DNA from: Acholoe squamosa
Taxonomy: Eukaryota > Annelida > Polychaeta > Phyllodocida > Polynoidae
DNA: 64,000 bases
Reading direction: 5' to 3'
Assembly (NCBI GenBank): GCA_949317995.1
Contig: OX439036.1
Location: forward strand, 89,007,920-89,071,919
Below, in pieces: positions 21,879 through 40,793 of the stretch (positions are counted from its first letter, which is position 1; each line of letters opens with the position of its first letter). The translations under genes were made by a program, and so were the position numbers. A model generated the notes under the pieces. That model was given only the letters and a program-made list of their open reading frames with translations, did no database searches and was not told where the DNA came from.

Positions 21879-22880
21879 AATATAGGACAGCAATTTTCAA
21901 TGCAAGTAACTCGAAAGGGCACTTAATCTCTTCTTTTAGGCCCCTTCTGATAATAACCTCATGTTTTCTTCAAGCATCATCACTGTCAATGGTTAAGCCT
22001 GAGGAGAATACACCCATTATGCTTGCATGTTTCATTGGCGAATAACTCCTCTCCTGGCGAGTTAAGCATTGCACAATATCAGCAGGTGTTGAATAAGGAT
22101 CCAGATTAACCATAAAAAGGCATGGGACACTGTCATTCTCCTCCATTTTGTTATAATCCAGCAGTTTCGATGGCACCGTGAGTCGATCGTCTTGCTGTCC
22201 GCCATTTTGGATTTTGATGTTCTGTGCACATGTGCGACCCCTCCTTGCCAGAAGTAGCATTTTTGACGGAGAAATGATATATTCTATCGATTTAACTTGA
22301 AATTAATTGCTTTTTGAATATAATCCATGCATCTTTGGCACTATCAATCGAATTAAATCAAATATATCCTATCTTTTTACTGTTATAGCTCCACAAGTTG
22401 ATCGTCTCACTGTCTGCCATTTTGGATTTTGGTATTCTGTGTGCATGCCCAACCCATTTTCCATAGTTATTTGGGTCAATCTGCACCACCATGGGCTTTG
22501 GGATGCGAATTAACGACAGGGCAAAGACGTAATTTTTTTATATTTTTAATCAAACATATCAATTCAAATGATATGCCCTTGCCATTCTTTATCATATTTC
22601 TATATTATAACACTGAATAATTGAAAAAAAATCAATAACGACCACTTTTACGACAATAGAGACGCGCGGACGGATCGAATGATAGCAAATTCATCAACAT
22701 TCATCAATTATTTGCACCAATCCGGACTAAAAACGCGGGAACGTTGAATCTATTCGCATCTCTTATGGGATTTAACATAGACCGGAAAAGCATCCTACTT
22801 TTTCTCTCTGTTAAGAGGCACTGAATGGGTCTATTTTTTACCTGACTCTTATAACTCCTTTCGAGTTAAAAATTGCCATT
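21879..22880. mobile_element. TAACTCGAAAG-family element, copy C (longest)
   Basis: Perfect 12-bp inverted termini, TAACTCGAAAGG at 21907-21918 and CCTTTCGAGTTA at 22857-22868, with the upstream ATATAGGACAGCAATT block of copies A and B. It is collinear with copy B through most of its length and adds about 100 bp near the right end. No transposase is encoded. The repeated phrase CTGTCCGCCATTTTGGATTT occurs twice within each of copies B and C, showing an internal duplication. Confidence 0.7.
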
Positions 22881-26748
<3,868 letters not shown>

Positions 26749-26841
26749 GTATGCTATGTTCCAAGCTACCCTTAAATATCAGATCAATACCTTGCCCTGT
26801 ACAAGGCACACATGAGTTAGACAGCATAGTCTTCCCTCTGA

Positions 26842-27435
26842 AAAGTATACTGAATTGGTGGTTGCCAGCAGTAAGAAGTGAATTAGTAGTATGGGGCAGG
26901 GTATAATGTGAGTATATTCAATAAGTTGTATTAAACAGATTATACTACGTGTACTACTAGTATACCAAATGGGTGTTGTGCAGCAGAACATGTACTGAAT
27001 TGGTGTTATAGTATTGAGTTATTCTCTACTGCAAGTGGTAAACTGAATTGGTTGTGTGAAGCAGGCTATGCTGTAAGTAGAATGTAGGCCGGGGTAGCAG
27101 GATATACTGCAAGTTCTTTACCGAATCGGGGATATATGGGACATGCTATAGTGTAAGTAGTATACTGACTTGGTGATGTGTGACAGGCTACATGATGTGT
27201 AGTATAGGAAATTGGTGCAATATGGCAGGCTACACTGTGAGTAGCATGCTGAATTCGTGCTATGTAGTAGGCTTTACTGTAAGTAGTACACTAAATCTTT
27301 AGTATGCTTCAGGATTTAATGTGAGAAGTATAACCAACGGGTGGTGCAGCAGGTTAGGATTTACGTAGTACTGATTTGGTGGTGTGCGGCATGCTATTGT
27401 AAGAAGTATAATTAAAGTGTGGTACAGCTGGTCTT
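26842..27435. repeat. Degenerate 42-bp tandem array
   Basis: The unit is roughly AGTATACTGAATTGGTG, then about seven bases, GCAGGCTATACTGTA and AGT. Three consecutive units at about 27155-27280 measure exactly 42 bp. Outside that core, copies are diverged and have small length changes, giving perhaps 12-14 units. It directly follows the TA microsatellite. Confidence 0.7.
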
Positions 27436-30230
27436 TCCCTCCCTCCTTCCTTCCCTCTGGAAAGTTTTCTCTCTGCATCTCGAGCTATTTAATGCCCAAA
27501 CAGACAATGCCGTTGTCTAAAATGTGAACGCAGTTTTGTTTTCACATCTGACTGGGAGGCAGAAATGGAGGAAGAAATATTCAATCCATAATACATTTTT
27601 GGCCTCAGCTACAATTCATTACAGAAGGCAGCCACACTTTCGCCTTGGGCCACATTCTGACATGGCAGGCAGTGATATAAAATGGGTGTAAAAGGACCCT
27701 ATAGAGCCTGTATGGCTGCAGGCCTACGTCCATGATGACTGCATCACATGTGACTATACCACCACCTTAGGCTTAGCTAACCATACGGCACGTTCCCATC
27801 CCGCACCACTTAATGGTTATTACTGTAAGGATTACCTAAATTACTACAGCGTTATTATGCACCATTCCCATAGCATTATATGACATATGAGATAAATGGG
27901 CTTCAGAGAGACACATATAGGATTTTTCCTCTCTCTCTGTGCTAGAATCACAAGGATTTGCCATAAAAACAACACTCCTGTGATATTTCCTCTAATTACT
28001 TCGATCTACCTAACTCTAGATATCAGTTCCATAGACTGCGAATCTTACTACATTTATTCTCAGCAAGAGGTGATAACAACCGTACTGATTTGCACTCAAA
28101 AGTTAGAAATTCATCTCATGCTATTGGAATCAATTATATTCATTTCCTTCAGTCTGCACAGCACACGCTAAAGGGTTTTGTCCCCATGCTTTTTGCACTG
28201 ATTAGCAACTATTCAAATTGCTTACTGGGTAGCAGCATTTTTTAAATGAACCCTAAAATAGGGACAGATTCTCTAAAGCTCTGACAGGATAGCAAAGTTT
28301 ACTGCTTTCACTGCTCAGTGCGCTGCTCTGTGTGCACCCGGATAGGGTTAGCTCCCCTGCCTGGAGCTGCTCCTTGTGAATGTTTGCTGAAGGAGAACAG
28401 GATAGGGAGGTAATTGTACAAGTTATGTTTGTACAGGAGTAGGGGCAGTGCCTTAGTAAAACCTGGCGACACAGGACAGATCTGAGGGATTGGGGTGAGG
28501 TGTGATTCGTCATCTGACCATGGGCTCTCTGACATCGGCTACCTCACTCTACAGGGATGCTCTTGGCCACTGAGACTAAGGAAAGGCAGACGGTGAGTGA
28601 TGGTGAGATGACAGATAGAAAAGGCGAAAAAGAAAGGTGAAGAGATTCATGTGAATATAGAAGCTAGTAAAAAGACAAGGTGAATGTAAAATGACGGTGA
28701 GCCTACCACAAAGCCCTATGTATAAGGGGGGGGGGGCAGTGCGAAGTCTCTTTGTCTGCAGCAAACACCACTAGCTTAAATCTGGTAGTCTAACATACAG
28801 CTGTCTAATGATAACATTAGCTTGGCAGTGTAAGGGTGGGGGCAGAACACTGAATGCTCTCTGGTGCTACCACTCACTGGGCCTTTCTTTCGGTCTATAG
28901 GTAACATTCCTGTTAAAACGGTAATTACCACACTAAAGGCCAGAAAGGCAATGGTTAGACCTGTCTGGAGATGAGATCTGATGTGATATCGTAGCTAATA
29001 ATGGACCTCTACTCACGCTTTCTCTTCTTCTCCATCTGAACCATCCCTTCTGTCCTATACTTTGCACCATCCCCTTCCCCCTGCCGCCTTCTCCATTAGG
29101 GAGTTTACGATGCACCTATGTATAACGTGTACGGTAATGTGCAGGCTATACCTCAGCATTGCTCTACCAGTACATGTTGCCGAACCAGTTGTCATCTTAA
29201 ACTCACTATTGTCATTTTTTCTTCCCTGTATCCACCACTCATAACATGCCCCTTCCCTGCACTCTGAAATGCCTATGTCTATACCTGCTTCTGCCACTAC
29301 CGTACTAATCTTCACTCTGACATACCTTAGTTCCTCTGCTCAGATGGGTGTTGTTTTTGTCCCTCCCTACATATCATTCTGCTACACCTAATCCTTTCTA
29401 AATCATTCTCTCACTCTACCCAGCCCCTGTGCGATCTGCCTGGTGTACCCTGGGGTGTCTGTGAGTGTAACATTAGGCGTCTGTAATCAGCCTGTGAGTG
29501 GTAATTACTGTCCTGATATACCCACCCCCTCATACTGCACACTGACAAATGACATTGGGTGATGAGACAGCCACATGACTGTAGGCTATGCTGTGTAAGC
29601 CAATATATAATTCTACCCAGTTATCTATTCACTAATCCAACGTATTCTACACACAGAACGAAACATGGAAATGCGGGATTTAACCGAAATCCAGAGACAG
29701 GTCTTGATTATATCATAATTTCCTTCATTTTGTCTCCATTAGATATACATGGTAAACATAGTTAGGAATATCCTGAATATATGACATATTGTTTTTGATA
29801 TTAACCAGAACACAGTATATGGTATGAGGGGTATATTTTCACCCAAGGCTTCACCACGCCTGCTGGGACCATAAACGGGGACCCCGAGGGCCTCATTAAC
29901 ACCAACATGGACGTCTCACTAGAGGATTTACCCTAGTTGACTAAGGACCTTTGGCAGGTTTTTGAGGCAAACTACAAAGTTAGTTAGTCCGTGCCTCCAG
30001 TGTCGATATCTAACAAGGTCTGTAAGTGTACCTTCAGCGTTCGCACAGACACAACTAGGATGCTAGATGTGCAAAGGACTTATACCAAGGCCTATTGTCC
30101 TCCCGTATAGAATGACTATTAAAATGGTACAGTAAGGTATGTAATGTGTATGTGAATAGTTGCCGAGGTCAGGACCTTGTGCTGGATTAGAAATCTCTCA
30201 ACGGATGCTTATATACTGATACCATTGTAG
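27436..30230. other. Unassigned intergenic sequence
   Basis: No gene, RNA or transposon boundary recognised in 2.8 kb. A CCCTCCCTCCTTCC tract lies near 27440 and a G run near 28728-28736. Confidence 0.45.
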
Positions 30231-30239
30231 ATGGACCCG

Positions 30240-31010
30240 ACACGGCTGAGTTCCCAGCCCTGGCTGAGGCCATACTGCGGTAGATATGGAGACTCCTTAC
30301 TGCATGCCGAGACATGGACCCTGCCTACTGACATCAGCCAGGGTCACATACTGGTAGATATGGAGACTTCTTACTGCATGCCAAGACATGGACCCTGCCT
30401 ACTGACATCAGCCAGGGTCACATACTGGTAGATATGGAAATTTCTTACTGTATGCCGAGACATGGACCCTGCCTACTGACATCAGCCAGGGTCACATACT
30501 GGTAGATACAGAGACTTCTTACTGCATGCCAATACATGGATCCTGCCTACTGACATCAACCAGGGTCACATACTGGTAGATATGGAAACTTTTTACTGTA
30601 TGCCGAGACATGGACCCTGCCTACTGAGTGAGTGAGTGAGTAATAGATGTTTAACGCCATTTCGACAACTAAGGTCATATTCATGGCGAGAACTACATTA
30701 CACAATTTAACAGGGGAATGTGCCAGTGCCTGCGCATATGTGCACCACACACATCCCGAGGGGATAGGAAAGAGGAGAAATAGACCCTTTTAAGTGGGCT
30801 AGGGAAGCCCCCCCCCCCTGCCTACTGACATCAGCCAGGGTCACACACTGGTAGATATGGAGACTTCTTACTGCATGCCAAGACATGGACCCTGCCTACT
30901 GACATCAGCCAGGGTCACATACTGGTAGATACGGAGACTCCTTACTGCATGCTGAGACATGGACTCTGCCTCCCGTCATCAGCCAGGGTCATATACATGT
31001 ACTGAGGGTT
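30240..31010. repeat. 74-bp minisatellite interrupted by a SINE
   Basis: Units containing CATACTGGTAGATATGGAGA, TTACTGCATGCC, GACATGGACCCTGCC and GACATCAGCCAGGGTC repeat with an exact 74-bp spacing at 30351, 30425, 30499 and 30573, then resume after the SINE at 30828 for about two more units before decaying near 31000. The repeats abut directly, with no unique spacers, so this is not a CRISPR array. Confidence 0.9.
30628..30815 (-). mobile_element. SINE (type 1 tail) in the 74-bp minisatellite
   Basis: Flanked by a perfect 13-bp target duplication, CCCTGCCTACTGA at 30615-30627 and 30816-30828, which is minisatellite sequence. It is 188 bp long and has the same head, body and TCAC-repeat tail as the copies at 13.9 and 33.4 kb. 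The C run at its head end may partly belong to the element. Confidence 0.85.
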
Positions 31011-33346
31011 AGAGATAAAGAGACCTCATATTAAATGGTTAAGCATCGTCCCTGCCTCCTGTCCCCTAGACAGGGTCATGCAATAGAGGTTGGAGGCATT
31101 TAGAGACAAAGACTCCCTTTTGCCTCCTCAGACACAGCCCCGACCTCCTGCCACAACTATAGCTGTTCCCGGGGAAACAAACAACTGGCCAAACATGACC
31201 CAGCCTCCTCCTAGTAGTAGGATGGAGGAGTATAGCTCCTGGAGGGTTGGGGCATTTTGGTGCACTTTATGATTACAAAGGGCAAATATAACAGTACCAT
31301 ATATTATATATTGCTAAATATCTGGAACTGAAAGAGCAAAAAGATGGGTGGGAGTGAGGGACAGAGAAAGGAAAAGAAGAATGCGGGAAGCGAGACATTT
31401 AAGTGTGAAAAAAGCGGATGCATCCTACAGAACATCGACAAAAAGATACAAAGGCAGGCAAAGAGGTGTAAAAACACTAGTAAGTACAAGTAAGGAGGTA
31501 AAGTCCATCTTATAGAGAGAACGATATCCAGCAGCCTCGTAACATAAAAAGCTCTGATATGAGGTGCTCTCATAAAGCAGCTCGAGTAGCTCTAGTGTTG
31601 CACTTAAGGGATCACAGCACACAGTCAAGTAGGAAGTTATTTATTGAAAATGGGCCTAAAATACTTCATTCGTCGTCTAAAAATCAATACTCAGCGTACG
31701 ACACTCGCTACTGGCATATTATGATATAGGCCACCCTGTGCTGATTTGCCTATAAACCATAACATAACAAGGGTTTCCACTGCCTATGCAGACCTTGGCT
31801 TGCAGACAGATTATCAGGAAGGAAAATTTTCAGTCGCTGAAGAAGAACGACAGGACACATTTTTAGAATATTGATGGAATTGCCCGTCAACTGATTGGAA
31901 GGAAACAAAGTAAAAATGTCCTTTGAATGCGTCCGGGGTGCTCCAATGGTACGGGAAATCACAGACATAATATTCGAAATGACTTCACGTCATTCTCTCC
32001 CTTTCTGGTTCTTTCAGAATTAATCTCAATTCCCCCACTCAAATTAATGAAGTCGGATGATTAAACAGGGAAAAGAAATGTCAAGAAAACTAGACCAAGA
32101 TGTTGAGAATACTGACGGTGAAATGATAATGAGAGGTTATTCCGTGTGTGCAATTATGTTTCCCCAGGCTAATAGAAATTATATGTAAAGAGAAGCTACC
32201 CTGTATAGCATATCAACCTACGTCTTCAGTGTCAGAAATTAATGCAAAACCTGTAACAATAGTATGTCGATCAGGATCCATGTTTGGTTGGGTTTGGCCG
32301 GTTCAACCTCCACTAATAGTAATTTAAATTTAGCAGAGACTATGATTTAATTCATTCCTGTTTTTATCCTGTTTACTACAGGAAAATGCCTGGTTGGAGG
32401 CTTTAGGTTCATCGATACCTTTAGAAAGGAATTAAGGAATAAGAAAGCCTTTGTATTTTCTATTTGACACATGAGAAAAAAACTATTGTCCCACTATCAT
32501 TTTTCCATAACATACACTTGTGATTTATGTTAGTAGCATAGAAACTGATGGCCGAAGTAGGGGTAAAAACCCTAACAATAACGAGAACCATAGTGTTGAT
32601 AAAGGCAGTAAACACTGGGAAATTCTACGTGTTCCTCCTATAGGTTATCACGTCACGACCAAAACCTGGGATTCCCATATTGGGTACAAATATTGTGATT
32701 GGCAGGCAGCTCTTTCATGAGAAAAATATTTTCCGGTCATGCCAATGATAAGAGAGATATGGAATGGCAGGAAGAGATTAGGGTGAGAGCGAGACCAAGG
32801 GCGCAAGAGGAGGCAGAGAGTGAGGTTAGAGGAAGAACAGGAGAGGAGATATGGGCAGTGGGAGGGGGGGATAGGATCGAAGCACAGAAATACAAACAAA
32901 AATGTTTAAAAAGAGACAGAAATTGACAATAAGACTCAAAAGACAAAGAAGACAAGAGAAAGGTCATTAAGAGGTATGAATGGAAGGGGACCACACAGGG
33001 AGCTAAAGGTTGGCTGCGGCAGGGCTGCTCAGTGTGCAGTGTGTCGTAAATGATCTACACCAAGGGGGTGGGAGGCAGTAAATGAGGCCCACTGACTGCC
33101 TCATTCTGACTTATATTGGCTGCCACTACTATCCCACACACTGTGCTGCCGCCTGCTGGGGGCTCACATAACAAACGTACCAGCTATAAGCTACAGTAGA
33201 GGTAGGGTCATTCATCACCAGCTCATCCTGCTGCTTTATCTAAGAGACAGGTGGGTCGCTTCACCATCTTGTTGTACTTTTAATGAATTCCCTTCAATCT
33301 GCATCAAGGGGCATCCTTCTTTGTATTCATGTTCTTTCTTTGTCTA
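31011..33346. other. Unassigned intergenic sequence with one dispersed-repeat fragment
   Basis: No gene recognised. The stretch 32260-32350 (CCTCCACTAATAGTAATTT, then TTAGCAGAGACTATG) resembles 58130-58215 and is likely a fragment of the dispersed repeat at 53.4 and 58.2 kb. Purine-rich tracts occur near 31330-31400 and 32770-32950. Confidence 0.45.
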
Positions 33347-33360
33347 TCATTCATGAAATC

Positions 33361-33545
33361 GGGCTTCCTTAGCCCACTTAAAAAGGGTCTATTTCTCCTC
33401 TTTTCTATCCACTCAGGATGTGTGTGGTGCACATATGTGCGGGCACTGACACATTCCTCTGTGAAATGGTAACGTAGTTCTCGCCATGAATATGACCTTA
33501 ACTGTCAAAATGGCGTTAAACATCTATTACTCACTCGTTACTCAG
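33361..33545 (+). mobile_element. SINE (type 1 tail), 185 bp
   Basis: Flanked by a perfect 14-bp duplication, TCATTCATGAAATC at 33347-33360 and 33546-33559. This copy fixes the head of the family as GGGCTTCC. The body and the tail (GACCTTAACTGTC, GGCGTTAAACATC, then ACTC repeats) agree with the other copies. Confidence 0.88.
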
Positions 33546-34019
33546 TCATTCATGAAATCCTCCTGCAGAGCAAGTGCCCAAAGCGTTGTCCACCAATTCT
33601 GAACCTTCGATAAACATATTGATCAAAACGTATCCCTCCTCTATGATTAGCCATTCATTTGGATGTTGTCATCACGACCGTTACCTAGGCGTGGGAGGGA
33701 GCTGAACTATATCAGGCTGGCTATGGGTGTATTTGTAGTAGGTACTAAACAATGCCCATCCTCAGTTATCAGAATCTGCAGCCCTATCATAATACTAAAG
33801 ACTCCCATATTCAAAAGAAAAAAAAGTGAACTTTCATTTTCATGGATTTCCGCCGTATCAATATCTAATATGTCAGTACAAAGCGATTGCTGTGAGGGCG
33901 GTTTTACTACCGTCGAGAGTGACTTTTCTCTATAGATAATTGGGTTTATAACATAACATTTCCTTAATAGTTTATTCCTGAATTATCTCAATTTGTACAC
34001 TACAGCTTTAAGTCAGATA

Positions 34020-34322
34020 CACTGTAAAAACAGTGTTTAGGGATTAAACACCAGTGTTTAGAAGTTAAACACTTGGTTAAACACTTATTTGTCCCACTTT
34101 TCTCAACACTTCTTAAGTGTTAAACACGTTTAATTTTAAACGCGTTTAACTAGGAAGTGTTTAACCAAATGTTTAAATGCTAAACACTTAAACACTTTAG
34201 TGTTTAGGTGTTTGAGAATAAGTGTTTAAAAGCTAAACACCTAAACACTTCAAGTGTTTAGATGTTTAAATATTGGTGTTGAGAAAATGTGGTGTGTATC
34301 TTTAAACACCTTTTTTGCAGTG
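34020..34322. mobile_element. CACTG-ended foldback MITE built of GTGTTTA/TAAACAC units
   Basis: Begins CACTGTAAAAACAGTGTTTA and ends as an imperfect reverse complement, TAAACACCTTTTTTGCAGTG. TA lies on both sides. The 303-bp interior is made almost only of GTGTTTA and its reverse complement, with AAACACTTAAACACTTTAG-like runs, so the whole element can fold on itself. It has no coding capacity. A 2-bp duplication and CACTG ends suggest an EnSpm/CACTA-type relation, but a Tc1/mariner-type TA target cannot be excluded from this copy alone. Confidence 0.75.
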
Positions 34323-36507
34323 TACACAATCCTTTATTCAGAGCGAATCCACAGTATCTTGTCACAAAGCCGCGTACGCCTGTGGGAAGCAATTCAACCT
34401 GACAGACGCAGTTTTGAGCGTTCCTTGCCTGCTTTCTGGAAATATTTAATGTATGAGATTTTATGTTCCCACATTTCTATCCGATCCCCTTTAGGGATTC
34501 ATTCAGCATTGTCTGGTTGGGCTTATGGAATATGATCTGCCATTTTACTGTCCAACTTGTCAGGGATGGTATCCCTCGAGGTAGCTTCATATGCAATATG
34601 GATGACGTTCTTTGTCACATTGACCTCTTTATTAGGCTGATTCTGCTTAAGTGTACAGCGCCCTTAATTGGATCATTGTCATGATGCATGAAAGGAAATG
34701 CAGCATTGGTGAGGCATCTCAGCAGTGCATCATACATGCATATATGTTTACTATACTAGGTTGATACACTCCTGAAAGGTAGGCAAGATCCACCGATGCG
34801 ATCATCTCCATTCATCATGCCGCCCCAATAGGGTTAACAGGGGCTCCTGTTTATGACCACATTATTACTGGAGGACCCACATCTGTGTGTGTTATGTTAT
34901 GTTCTTGTCATGGAATCACGGCTCCATTCTGGTGCCACTAGGACAGGGTAGCCGTGGAAAGAAGCAGGACACTGATAGCGATATGAACCGAAATGGCACC
35001 CATATGGTCAAAAATGGCGAAGGGGATGAGAGTGCTAGGGGCAGACCTTTCTAATAGACATATTGACAGTAAGTTAGTAAGGAATATATGATACTTAGAG
35101 AATGAGAGAAGAATTTGGTACAAGAGTAAGACGAGGGGAGGTAGGAAAGAGAGGCAAAGAGGTTTTCTGGCCATTTATGACCTTTTTCTCCGTGACCTTT
35201 AGTTTTAGGGTTGAACTTTTTCGGTGATAGTGATAGTGAGATGTACTACATCCATTAGTGGAGACTAGGCAGAGGAAACAGGGAAGAAGTATGGTGTCAT
35301 ATAGGATGCCTTATAAATGTTATGAGGAGATGGGGGTGGAGAAGCAGGTTGCAATTTAACCTAGCTTGTCCCTGTCATACACAGACACTGTGCAGAACAT
35401 CAAGGGTGGCGTAATAACACTGGTACCATCTCACAACCAATCACACACCACCATGATGTAGGAGCAATATACATCATACCACCAATGCCACAGGATTACT
35501 CTCTATGCTTATCGGTTGTTATTGTGGTCAGCTGCTGTAGCTACTATTATAATAACTACTGTGCAGTGATCGATGTCATTCCTCACATGGTCCTTCTATC
35601 GCACTGGATGTTTCCTTGATTCTTCTCCTTTCTCACTGATATTCAATTCCCCATATCTCGGCAAGACGCAAAGCGGTGTTGGTCAATAGAGAGACATTCT
35701 AATGTGGAAGCATCATGCTGTTCTAAGGGATTTAACAAACTTGTCACCTGCCTCCACCCACCCCTGTTACTGGGTTGCTGCCCTGCTTCACTGCATTGGT
35801 CTGCAGTCCCCGATTGGCAACACCAACAAGTAGGTAAGCATCCCTCAACACGTGAGTAGCTCAGAGCAGGTGGTGCACGACTGGCAGAGATTACTTTAAC
35901 AATTCAGTATTGTCTGCCTGCAAAAGAGTTACCAATAATATGGAGAAGTACGCACACCGGAGACCTGGGGCATCAGGTGTGGGGGAGAATGAAGATTAGC
36001 CACGGGAGCTGCTGCGGGACTTGGGGAGTGAGGGTGAGAGGTATACTGTAGGTCCTGCCCATAGAGGCCATGGTAGGAAGGGATGTGAGGGTGTCTCGTA
36101 TGGCAATACATCGAGCAATGGGAAATCTAGATAGATTTATTGCAGAAGACATACATGCAGCATCAATGCACAGCAGGTGTGTTGGAGAATCCAGATTGGA
36201 CACTGGAGCTGCGGGAATTAAGGGGTGGGGTGAAGGCGAATATACCCGGGGAGGTGTACTGACTGGTGTGGTAGCAGCTATGAAGATTAAGTATATATAG
36301 ACATTTCCTATCCTGAATACGCACATGGAAAATTAGATCCATACCAATGTATAGGTACATCGAACCGTACAGGAAGACCATAAATGGGTAGGCAGTTCTC
36401 AGAGGAATATTTTATTTTTATTCATCCTTTTCTTGGAATTTCACGGAAGTTTCTTTTCCACTATAGTTGTTACAATCAAATTCGCCTATTACTCTTCAGT
36501 AACCAGA
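34323..36507. other. Unassigned sequence with a spaced direct duplication
   Basis: No gene recognised. Two segments, about 35968-36045 and 36171-36246, are diverged copies of each other (CAGGTGTG, GGAGAAT, GGAGCTGC and GGGGTGAGGG-like blocks in the same order), spaced about 200 bp apart. A weak relative of the TGATGCA hairpin family lies near 34680-34737. Confidence 0.4.
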
Positions 36508-38769
<2,262 letters not shown>

Positions 38770-39118
38770 GTACAACCACTGTCTGTGTTAACGACCGCTG
38801 AAGTTCTACACATGTACAGGCTGACCGTCCAACCACTATCTGTGTAAAAATGGATGCTATCTGTAGTACTTATCCAACCACTATCTGTGTAAATGAATGC
38901 TATCTGTAGAATCTTTTCCATCAACATGTTAAGGCAAGTAAACAATGTTGATACACTTAAAGTAGGGGTTATCTGGTGTGTCTCTAATACTGATATCAGC
39001 TGTTTGACACATTGAATTTGATACAGATAGCGTTATTTTTACACAGATAGCAGTTGTATGGTCAGCCTCTAAGTGTAGTACCGCAGATAGTGGCTCTTTA
39101 CACAGATAGTGGTTGTAC
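38770..39118. mobile_element. Foldback element of ACCACTATCTGTGTAAA repeats
   Basis: The left half holds ACCACTATCTGTGTAAA-like units in plus orientation (about 38776, 38834, 38858, 38879, 38898). The right half holds them in reverse (TACACAGATAGCAGTTG, CGCAGATAGTGGC, CACAGATAGTGGTTGTAC). The outer ends GTACAACCACT and AGTGGTTGTAC mirror each other. It is non-coding; a target duplication is not resolved because G and C runs adjoin the ends. Confidence 0.6.
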
Positions 39119-40793
39119 AAGGGGGGGGGGGCAGGGTGACGAGGCAGGTACCTCAGAGTCGGGACCCTCCTATACAGGCTATAGAAGTAACATAACCAGC
39201 AGTCTTGCTGTGTCAGCTCCTGCTGGTTATATGCAGAGAGCCCTACTCCTGCTGGTTCTTCCCTCCCCCCTCACTGCTCCAGTAACCTCCAGGCTGCTGT
39301 CACTTAGCGGATACAGTCTCAAGCACGACCAGAGATAGTCAGCAGTGTCCATGCTGGAGGAGCAGCCATACTAAAGCAAGTCTCAAAGATGTTGGCATGG
39401 CCGACATGAGCATTAGCAATGCTCACGCTGTTACACCAGGGTTCGCTTGCTTTCTACTATTTAATATCCATGCAGTTCACTTTCTGGCCGTTTCCTTATT
39501 GGGGCACTGGGGTTTCCTCAAGACATTTTTCAAACTTTGAAAGATGTCTGACCAAGGCTAGAGGTACCATGGACACACTATAGCTACCCCCCTCCCCACC
39601 CCCTCTACAGCTGGGGCCAATGCTTTCTGATTCCGGTGTAGCCTCCTCCAGTCTCTAGGGTGCCTCTCCAGGGGCCTAGCAGGACGACCAGGGGTCTGAG
39701 GAGGTGTAGCCTAGCCGTGTGTTATTCACACACGACATTCTGCAGAATCCGCATCTAGGGAACAACAATTCCATTTTGTCTCGGAGTGATACACCCCATT
39801 TTACTACAAAGAGAATTCTTAGTTTCTGCATGGTGACTCATACTAATGCAGAGAAAGGAACAAACAAAAATCAAAATAGATAATGATCACATCTCTTGGG
39901 CTATTGCAAAATGACTTATTGTATGCATCCCTTTACAGGTGACGCAACTATATCTAGTTGTTTAGGTCGAGGTATGACTAGCACTATAAGGCTGCTGATG
40001 CTAATAATTCCTGTTAACGTTGAAGCTTCCTGTAGCTTGTATATATGTCACCATGACCAACGACCCTACAGAATACATCATATCCCCTACTCACCATGAC
40101 CCTTTCCTAAATGTGGCAGTGGTCCAGGTAGGACTCTGAGCTGGCCGGGAGGAGGACTGCGGCTTGTGGAGGTGTGGATCACGTAGGAGTGGCCTGACCT
40201 AGCCTCCTACCATGCCTCCATCCATACCAGACATACATGACCTGTCAGAAACACTGCCACTCATGTACACCCCAATAGCTACAGGCTCTCTGCAGACGCA
40301 TAGCACGATCGTTCACTGGAGAACCACCTTGGGGCACTAATGGGGGCGTTATTCTGTAGTGATGACCACTACAATTCGCAGCAAAACGCCCTAGAACACC
40401 CCTTCTATACCACACTGCTCCCTTTCAAAGTATAACAAACACCAAGTACAGCTGGCAAGGATAGGAGATGAGAACAATAATGCTGCATCACCACTGATGA
40501 ATGTCCCACTTAAAAGCCTCCTCAGACTCAGACCTCAGTATATGATGAAATTAAACCCTGATTCTTACGGTAATGTGCTGTGCGTGATGCTCAAATCATA
40601 ATTTTATCAAAATGACTGCACACAACAGATCGACGCTTTGTATAGATCCGCAAAATGCTCCTGACAATATACTGAAGTTCATGCTAAGGTAATCCAAGGT
40701 AGGGTCCTTCTGAATTATGGGTCACAACTACCATAATGATATCTCGCGAGTATGGCTGATCACAGCAGAGACTGAATATTGGTGATTAAAGTA
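39119..40793. other. Unassigned intergenic sequence
   Basis: Starts with a run of about 12 G. No gene, RNA or repeat boundary recognised in 1.7 kb. Confidence 0.45.

Noticed and set aside
30240-31010. CRISPR-like array.
   Set aside because: The units are directly adjacent 74-bp copies with no unique spacers; the genome is eukaryotic.
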